Shown here: positions 1-4,533 of the stretch, piece after piece | How positions within the stretch are numbered: position 1 is the first letter of the stretch | Layout of the letters: each line of letters starts with the position of its first letter | Source of the DNA: JBAXQQ01 sp037131695 | GTDB lineage: Bacteria > Armatimonadota > Hebobacteria > CAIYQO01 | Reading direction: 5' to 3' | Length of the DNA: 6,867 nt | Assembly: GCA_964638715.1 (NCBI GenBank) | Contig: CAZWZF010000107.1 | Coordinates: forward strand, 1-6,867 | Program-made: the position numbers and the translations under genes | Notes under the pieces: generated by a model | Told to the model about the DNA's origin: nothing | The model's input: only the letters and a program-made list of their open reading frames with translations | The model's database searches: none

Positions 1-40
1 AAAAAGAAAATCACCTGAAAACTATGTGTTCTCAGGTGAT
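1..40 (-). terminator. Probable rho-independent terminator of the M24/MBL pair
   Basis: Bases 10-18 and 32-40 form a perfect 9-bp stem (atcacctga / tcaggtgat). After one mismatch, three further pairs (20-22 with 28-30) close a 5-base loop. Read on the minus strand, the hairpin is followed at once by tttcttttt (complement of 1-9), the expected U-tract. On the plus strand no T-run follows, so the direction is minus. It would end transcripts of the two minus-strand genes, although 360 bases and a mobile-looking element lie between the last stop codon and the hairpin. It could instead belong to an unseen minus-strand transcript. Confidence 0.65.
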
Positions 41-118
41 ATGGGATGACTGTGAAAAACATATAGAAAAAGTCAGAGATGGTTCATATTTTAGATTTCT
101 TAATTGAAAAATATACGG

Positions 119-302
119 TAAATGGGAGGGGAGTTGTACTCAACTCCCGCGAAAGTGTCTGTTTTAACAACAACAATTGGACATAACGACAAAACAAGGT
201 TTGCAATTACAACACCACGCAAAATATCTGTCGCTATTTCGCTTTTTTACATCATTATTCCGGTTCTTTCGGGGAAGTTGAGTACAACTTCCCTCCCATT
301 TA
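119..302. mobile_element. MITE- or REPIN-like non-coding element with hairpin ends
   Basis: Bases 119-155 and 266-302 are inverted repeats matching at 34 of 37 positions. Both outer ends are TA, as expected if a Tc1/mariner- or IS630-type TA target was duplicated, which would leave a 180-bp element at 121-300. Each end also folds on itself. The left stem is gggagttg/caactccc with loop tact (129-148). The right stem is gggaagttg/caacttccc with loop agta (272-293). Two of the three differences between the ends are a paired change, G-C in the left stem and A-T in the right, so the hairpin is preserved. The core has no credible gene. A 65-codon frame crosses it but resembles no family and is built partly from the repeat arms. 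The alternative reading is a REP doublet mobilised by a TnpA_REP-type transposase. Either would need an enzyme encoded elsewhere. Confidence 0.7.
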
Positions 303-400
303 ACAGTCAAGTGAAATGATAATCATAAATGTGTATAAGGGTGAGGTTGTTGCCGTGGGCTATGGAATTAATATTATTAGGAATTGAGATATGTAGAATA
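303..400. other. Spacer between the element and the MBL gene, nothing recognised
   Basis: Together with the terminator and the repeat element, this completes a gene-free stretch of 400 bases. The spacer is AT-rich and has no credible ribosome binding site plus reading frame on either strand. An 11-base near-palindrome (atgat-a-atcat, 316-326) is its only structured piece. It lies downstream of the minus-strand genes, so it is unlikely to be an operator for them. Confidence 0.6.
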
Positions 401-1096
401 CTATTTCCCCGGCACTTCATACGAAATCGGTACACTGTTCAACTGCCATTTTCCTGCGCGACCCAGTTCTATTCCAGTTTCCAGCCAGGCATTAATGTCG
501 CCGGTTATTGCGCCGTGACCGGGATAAACCTTTCTGATGTTGTATTTTTGCAACCGCTGCAGGCTGTCGAGTAGTGCTTCACCGGAGAAATCTACGCCTG
601 CCCAACCGGGTTGGCTGCCAGGCATCAGCATATCGCCGGTGAAAGCGGTAATGCCGTCGTCATCATCCAGTAAATAACTCATACAGCCGGGAGTATGCCC
701 CGGGGTGGTGACGCAGGTGATGCGCAGACCGGCGATATTGAGGATTTGACCGTCAGCGAGCACATCGTCAATTATAACCGGGGTTATTAATTCCGTGTGT
801 TCGCACCATATCAACGGCGCACATTCCCGCATTGCCTTTGCGGTGGGTGCGGATGCCATCAGGCGCGCACCTCTTTTTTGCCAGCAGTCTGTCCCAAAAG
901 CATGGTCGGAATGGCAGTGGGTAATTAGTATCGCGCACACATCCTCTGGTGATGCTCCCGCTTCGCGAAGCCCAGCGATTACCTCGTCTTCAAAATAGCC
1001 GGAACCAGGATCGACAATCACCACGCCGCTTGTGCCAAGAATGGCGAAACTCTGGCATTGCATGTATCTGCCCGGATGAATCATTTTTACGGTCAT
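401..1096 (-). CDS. Metallo-beta-lactamase-fold hydrolase (glyoxalase II-like)
   Basis: This is a 231-residue cytosolic protein with no signal peptide. The complete two-metal site of the metallo-beta-lactamase superfamily is present: HCHSDH at residues 60-65 (H60, H62, D64, H65), H134 in PGHTPG, D155 in TGDML and H194 in PGHG. The pattern HxHxDH + H + D + H is that of glyoxalase II-like and related small hydrolases, which usually cleave thioesters, lactones or other esters. The length fits a single-domain member without a C-terminal add-on. The substrate cannot be told from the sequence. The ATG at 1096 is chosen because aagg lies 6 bases upstream and overlaps the stop codon of the M24 gene, implying translational coupling. 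A second ATG four codons in has no comparable signal. It is probably the last gene of its transcript. Sulfur dioxygenase or lactonase activity are alternatives. Confidence 0.9.
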   Translation of the reverse strand: MTVKMIHPGRYMQCQSFAILGTSGVVIVDPGSGYFEDEVIAGLREAGASPEDVCAILITHCHSDHAFGTDCWQKRGARLMASAPTAKAMRECAPLIWCEHTELITPVIIDDVLADGQILNIAGLRITCVTTPGHTPGCMSYLLDDDDGITAFTGDMLMPGSQPGWAGVDFSGEALLDSLQRLQKYNIRKVYPGHGAITGDINAWLETGIELGRAGKWQLNSVPISYEVPGK

Positions 1097-1107
1097 GTCT
1101 TACCTTA
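1097..1107 (-). promoter_or_regulatory. Coupled ribosome binding site at the M24-MBL junction
   Basis: On the minus strand the junction reads taaggtaagac before the ATG. The M24 stop codon taa shares its bases with the aagg that serves the MBL gene. A ribosome finishing the first gene therefore stops on the initiation signal of the second. Confidence 0.6.
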
Positions 1108-2487
1108 ACCTTTTACAAAAACATGTGACAAATTCAGTGCGTATGGCGGCAGCCAGCCTGCCAAATCGCTCAACGGCAACACGCTCTCATCCAGATTGAT
1201 ACCGTAGTTATCGCGCATCACTGCACGCCTATTCTGCATTCTTGCCCACATTTCCGGGTAATCTTTCTCCAGTGTTGTCCGCAATTCCTCGTCTGCCAGC
1301 ACTATGCCATCCTCTGCATTAATATAACAGAACGGTCCTGCCGACACCGGAATAATATCCATTTGCAGCGCCATGCCGGATTCAAGAGTCACCGGATTAT
1401 CGAGTGAAAATGGCGAATTTACCCACTCATCCAGGTGCAGTTGATGACCGGGATTTACTGCAAAGTTATACAGCTTCTTATTGCGCACTTTTTCTACGGC
1501 ATCGTAAACTTCCCCGCCGGTGACACCCAAACGCAGGGATTCGTACCAGGTAGATATTACATCAAAGTAATTGCTGGCGAATTTCGGGTAAAAATCGCGG
1601 AGTTCTTCCGATAAATCTTCCTCATCCTTCCCTACGCATCCGGCACGGCAGGTGAGCGCGCCTGTCACCCCAAAAGCGACAACAAAAGATTCGCCGGTTT
1701 TAAACTCTTTCGTTGACGCGCTGGAAAGGCCGCGTTTTACCTTGTCACCAGCATTTATCATCCGGTGGCAACTCAACGTTAACCCGCGTGAATCCAGATA
1801 GCGTTCCAATTCACATTCGGCTACGCCGTTGGCAAGGTGGGTCATAACGTTCATCACCCCGGCAGCGGCAACGCTGGCGGCATGTTCATATTGGGCAATC
1901 TGTGCCGGTTCATTGGTTATGCGCAATCCGCGCTGGGCATCCATGAATAGCGTGGTTGCATTGCGCACCATGCCCGCTCCGCAAATATCCCGCAGCGTCT
2001 CCGCCAGGTAAGCCGGAATATCCAGGGCATCCGCCGGTATTAACTTTCCATCAAAATATTTCCATCCCACCGCTCCGACGCGCACGCCTTCTGTCAATCC
2101 AAACTCGCTCAATATAGTTTTCAAAGGACGCGACTCGCCACGCGGCTGTCCCAACAGGCTGAATTCCTGGAATAATTCAACGTCTATATTCAGCACCGGG
2201 TCTGGTGTATAACCCATACATTCATTGCCCACCAGCAATTTTGTTCGTCCGTCACTCCCCAACAGCAGTAGCGCTTCCTCAAATCGCGGGTCAAATCCGG
2301 TAAGGTAAGCCATGTTGGCGCTATGTTCGCGATCGCCGTAAATTGCGAGAACATCATAACCTGCCCGTTGTATACAGACTGCCGCCGCCCACAACCGGGC
2401 ATGATAAATCTCCACCGGCAACGGTATGGGTGGCAAAATATTCACAATTGGCACAGGTCGGTCAGCGAGTTGTATTTTAGATGGCAT
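1105..2487 (-). CDS. M24-family (creatinase/aminopeptidase P-like) protein
   Basis: The 460-residue protein has two parts. The N-terminal half resembles the creatinase N-terminal domain, with a segment around residues 48-75 (GDREHSANMAYLTGFDPRFE). The C-terminal half is a pita-bread (M24) domain. In that domain the histidine ligand (H348 in NPGHQLHLDEW) and two glutamates (E369 in LESGM, E392 in NAEDG) sit in the expected order, and the 23-residue gap between the glutamates matches aminopeptidase P. The two aspartates that normally complete the dimetal site are not seen. The expected D-F-G reads AFG (A271), and the following stretch to C284 has no Asp. It may therefore bind metal weakly or act without it, as creatinase does, so a proline-peptidase name is unsafe. 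The ATG at 2487 follows an aagga ribosome binding site about 7 bases upstream. No signal peptide is evident. The MBL hydrolase gene begins 8 bases after its stop, so the pair is likely cotranscribed and may act on one substrate series. Confidence 0.85.
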   Translation of the reverse strand: MPSKIQLADRPVPIVNILPPIPLPVEIYHARLWAAAVCIQRAGYDVLAIYGDREHSANMAYLTGFDPRFEEALLLLGSDGRTKLLVGNECMGYTPDPVLNIDVELFQEFSLLGQPRGESRPLKTILSEFGLTEGVRVGAVGWKYFDGKLIPADALDIPAYLAETLRDICGAGMVRNATTLFMDAQRGLRITNEPAQIAQYEHAASVAAAGVMNVMTHLANGVAECELERYLDSRGLTLSCHRMINAGDKVKRGLSSASTKEFKTGESFVVAFGVTGALTCRAGCVGKDEEDLSEELRDFYPKFASNYFDVISTWYESLRLGVTGGEVYDAVEKVRNKKLYNFAVNPGHQLHLDEWVNSPFSLDNPVTLESGMALQMDIIPVSAGPFCYINAEDGIVLADEELRTTLEKDYPEMWARMQNRRAVMRDNYGINLDESVLPLSDLAGWLPPYALNLSHVFVKG

Positions 2488-2623
2488 TATTTTTCCTTTA
2501 TAATCTATTTTAACTGTTTTGATTAATGTAGAGAAGCCCTGCCCTTATCCGAAAAATTCTCAATTCTCAATTTCGTCACACCGTGGACATTATCTCAGAA
2601 AATTTTTACAATAGGGTGGTATT
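2488..2623. promoter_or_regulatory. Divergent intergenic region driving both gene groups
   Basis: This 136-base AT-rich spacer separates the minus-strand M24/MBL pair from the plus-strand methyltransferase, so promoters for both directions should lie here. Ribosome binding sites are visible: aagga for the M24 gene and agggtggt for the methyltransferase (about 2603-2619). No hexamer pair with proper spacing is convincing. A ttgatt at 2519-2524 has no good partner 16-18 bases away, and the tataaa on the minus strand lies too close to its ribosome binding site to act as a -10 box. A short heptamer repeat lies inside the spacer. Confidence 0.45.
2556..2572. repeat. Heptamer tandem repeat (attctca, about 2.4 copies)
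   Basis: Two full copies of attctca are followed by att. The 7-base period is the same as that of the array at the 3' end of the methyltransferase gene, though the unit differs. Heptameric short tandem repeats are dispersed in intergenic DNA of some bacteria. Nothing suggests a coding or binding role here. Confidence 0.5.
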
Positions 2624-3883
2624 ATGACGATTGAACTCGACAGTGAAATATATTACGACCGCCGCCGGCATGCGGCACGGCATACGGACAGCTACTTGTT
2701 TCACCAGTTGATTCCGTATATCGGCAATAAACGCAAACTGCTGCCGCTGATTCACAAAGCGATAATTGCCACTGGTGTCAGGCGCGGCGATACTTTTGTA
2801 GATTTATTCGCCGGCAGCGGTGTGGTGTCGCGGTTTGCCAAGCGTATAAATCTGCGGGTGGTTGCCAATGATTGGGAACCGTATACCCTGCCAATTAACC
2901 GCAGCGCCATCGCCATTAACCATGTTCCCTCCTTTGCGGCTTTCGGCGGTTATGAAAATGCTATTTCACGCCTGAATAGTTTGCCCGGCGTCGAAGGCTG
3001 GATAACGCAAAACCTGTGCCCACAGGATGATGACAACCCGCATCATGATACCGACCGGATGTTTTTTATGCGCAAAAATGGTATGCGGATAGATTCCATG
3101 CGCGATGAAATTGCCAAATGGTATGCCAACGGCCGGATAAACGCAGACGAGGAAGCCGCCTTGCTGGCGCCATTACTATATTCGACTTGCTATGTCAGCA
3201 ACACCAGCGGAGTATTCAAAGGTTTTCATCGCGGTTGGGGCGGCAGCACCGGGATTGCCCTGTACCGCATCAAGTCGGATGTGCGATTATCACCGGCGAT
3301 ATACTATGATAACAATCTTCAAAACCAGGCGATTTGCGGTGATGCCGGACAGGCAGCTGTCAGTATCTCGGCTGATATCGCCTATATCGACCCGCCATAC
3401 AACCAGCACCCCTATGGCAGCAATTACCATATTTTAAACTCGGTTACCCTGTGGGACAAACTGGAGATTCCCGCGGAATTGACCCGTGGCAACAAATCCG
3501 CCATCCGCACCGATTGGCGTACATTGCGCCGCAGCGCCTACAATAAATCCGGCGATGCCATTGCCGCATACCAGCAGTTAATCAGCAGCGCCGATGCTAA
3601 AAACATCATCACCAGCTATTCAACTGACGGTATGATGACGGTACAGGATATGCTGGAAATAAATTGCGAACGCGGAGCAGTGCAGCTATTCATGCAGGAA
3701 TACAAACGTTATCGGGTAAGCCCCACCCGTACCAGCAAAAAACCGCTGAACGTTGAATTCGTAATAGTAACTGACACTACCAAACCCGTCAATATCAGCC
3801 CAAAAGAGCTAACCAAACAAATTTTCAGCTACGAAACCAGCGCATTGGCAGAACATAGAGAAAATAAGAAGAGTGAGGAGTGA
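2624..3883 (+). CDS. DNA adenine-N6 methyltransferase, D12 class, apparently solitary
   Basis: The 419-residue enzyme transfers a methyl group from S-adenosylmethionine to adenine N6 in a specific DNA site. Motifs appear in the order of the D12 (Dam/FokI/EcoRV-like) class: PYIGNKRKLL at 31-40; the SAM-binding FVDLFAGSG at 58-66; the acidic ANDWEPY at 81-87; the catalytic DPPY at 256-259, flanked by IAYI and NQHPYGSNYH; and SYSTDG at 331-336. The stretch of about 170 residues between ANDWEPY and DPPY is the likely target-recognition region. The ATG at 2624 has agggtggt just upstream. No restriction endonuclease, specificity subunit or second methylase lies nearby, so it is either an orphan regulator or defence-independent methylase, a relic of a restriction system, or part of a mobile segment. 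The recognition sequence cannot be read from the protein. The stop codon lies in a heptamer tandem repeat, so the last few residues (SEE) are encoded by repeat DNA. Confidence 0.92.
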   Translation: MTIELDSEIYYDRRRHAARHTDSYLFHQLIPYIGNKRKLLPLIHKAIIATGVRRGDTFVDLFAGSGVVSRFAKRINLRVVANDWEPYTLPINRSAIAINHVPSFAAFGGYENAISRLNSLPGVEGWITQNLCPQDDDNPHHDTDRMFFMRKNGMRIDSMRDEIAKWYANGRINADEEAALLAPLLYSTCYVSNTSGVFKGFHRGWGGSTGIALYRIKSDVRLSPAIYYDNNLQNQAICGDAGQAAVSISADIAYIDPPYNQHPYGSNYHILNSVTLWDKLEIPAELTRGNKSAIRTDWRTLRRSAYNKSGDAIAAYQQLISSADAKNIITSYSTDGMMTVQDMLEINCERGAVQLFMQEYKRYRVSPTRTSKKPLNVEFVIVTDTTKPVNISPKELTKQIFSYETSALAEHRENKKSEE

Positions 3884-3897
3884 GGAGTGAGGAGTGA
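3871..3897. repeat. Heptamer tandem repeat (gagtgag, 3.9 copies) over the methyltransferase stop
   Basis: Three perfect copies of gagtgag are followed by gagtga. The first copy and a half encode the end of the methyltransferase, and its tga stop (3881-3883) is part of the repeat. The unit length is not a multiple of three, so copy-number change shifts the frame. Every frame of the repeat meets tga quickly, so the protein end would change by only a few residues. Confidence 0.85.
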
Positions 3898-3909
3898 AAA
3901 TTGCCGTGG

Positions 3910-3928
3910 CGTCACCGTCCCGGTGACG
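3910..3928. repeat. GC-rich palindrome (8-bp stem, 3-base loop)
   Basis: Bases 3910-3917 (cgtcaccg) pair perfectly with 3921-3928 (cggtgacg) around tcc. It lies just after the methyltransferase gene, where a terminator could be expected, but no T-run follows on either strand. It may stabilise the mRNA 3' end, or be a dispersed repeat like the palindrome immediately after it. Confidence 0.6.
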
Positions 3929-3935
3929 ATTAAAA

Positions 3936-3965
3936 CTCCCCTCCTTTGGAGGGGTTAGGGGAGGT
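3936..3965 (+). repeat. Palindromic intergenic repeat that carries the GNAT ribosome binding site
   Basis: cccctcc (3938-3944) pairs with ggagggg (3948-3954) around ttt. A further ggggaggt (3958-3965) is complementary in part to the left arm (ctcccc, 3936-3941). Its ggagg lies 5 bases before the ATG at 3970 and is the strongest ribosome binding site in the window. From memory, compact C/T-rich palindromes of this look are common dispersed intergenic sequences in several bacterial groups, which I cannot confirm here. Confidence 0.65.
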
Positions 3966-3969
3966 CATT

Positions 3970-4509
3970 ATGAAAGAAATTATTGAAATGCTTACTGCTG
4001 ATCGTGTTGAATGGTTAAACACACAATTTTCCGCATTTGGCTGGCCAAAACGTGATGGATATTTTCAATGGTGTTATGAAGTTCAACAGCGTGGTGAACA
4101 AATTTTATTATTATGCCGCACCGGCGAAAATCTTAATGGTTATTGCCGTATAGTCTGGTCGCCAGATTACCCGCCTTTTTGCGCTGCCCATATCCCAGAA
4201 ATACAGGATTTGAATGTTGTACCGGCTTCACGACGATGCGGAGTAGCTACGCGATTGATGGATATGGCAGAATCAATCGTTGCTGAACGAAGTCCGGTAA
4301 TAGGTATCGGCGTAGGTTTGCACCCGGGGTATTGTACTGCCCAGCGTATGTATGTTTTGCGCGGATATATACCCGATGCACGGCCGGTTACCTATAACAA
4401 CACTTTTGTCACTGAAGGGCAAATAGTAAAACTGGATGATGATTTGGTATTGCATTTGACGAAAAACTTATCAAATTTACCTATTGACATTGCCAATAGC
4501 GAAGCATAA
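3970..4509 (+). CDS. GNAT-family N-acetyltransferase
   Basis: The 179-residue cytosolic protein should transfer an acyl group, usually acetyl, from coenzyme A to an amine. The acetyl-CoA-binding motif A is clear: the strand IQDLNVVPASR leads into RRCGVATRLMDMAE, with the Q/R-x-x-G-x-G/A loop as R88-R-C-G-V-A93. A later strand (VIGIGVGL) and the YCTAQRMYVLRGYIPD segment match motif B of the fold, where a helix precedes a glycine-tyrosine turn. The C-terminal part ending in LDDDLVLHLTKNL is typical of a subgroup of small GNATs. The ATG at 3970 is preferred over an in-frame TTG at 3946, because ggagg stands 5 bases before the ATG while the TTG lies inside the palindromic repeat. The glycyl radical enzyme gene starts 24 bases downstream on the same strand, so the two are probably cotranscribed. 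The acceptor substrate is unknown. Confidence 0.87.
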   Translation: MKEIIEMLTADRVEWLNTQFSAFGWPKRDGYFQWCYEVQQRGEQILLLCRTGENLNGYCRIVWSPDYPPFCAAHIPEIQDLNVVPASRRCGVATRLMDMAESIVAERSPVIGIGVGLHPGYCTAQRMYVLRGYIPDARPVTYNNTFVTEGQIVKLDDDLVLHLTKNLSNLPIDIANSEA

Positions 4510-4533
4510 TATTTCTTCAATGGTGAATATATA

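Noticed and set aside
122..319. 65-codon plus-strand frame in the left intergenic region
   Set aside because: It spans the inverted-repeat element, its ends are encoded by the repeat arms, it has no family resemblance, and the region is better explained as a non-coding element.
313..331. Fur-box-like sequence (atgataatcat core)
   Set aside because: The 11-base core equals the centre of the Fur consensus, but the flanks match poorly and the site lies downstream of the neighbouring genes, with no promoter or start codon it could control.
1105..2487. Firm annotation as Xaa-Pro aminopeptidase (pepP)
   Set aside because: Both aspartate metal ligands are absent in the M24 domain, so peptidase activity cannot be assumed.
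2519..2547. Sigma-70-type promoter for the methyltransferase starting with ttgatt
   Set aside because: No acceptable -10 hexamer lies 16-18 bases downstream. The nearest candidate, ttatcc, is 20 bases away.
3910..3928. Rho-independent terminator after the methyltransferase
   Set aside because: The stem is strong, but no T-run follows on the plus strand (attaaaa) or on the minus strand.
3946..3969. TTG start giving a longer GNAT protein
   Set aside because: The eight extra codons lie in the palindromic repeat. The ATG at 3970 has a strong ribosome binding site at ideal spacing, and the added residues match nothing in the GNAT fold.
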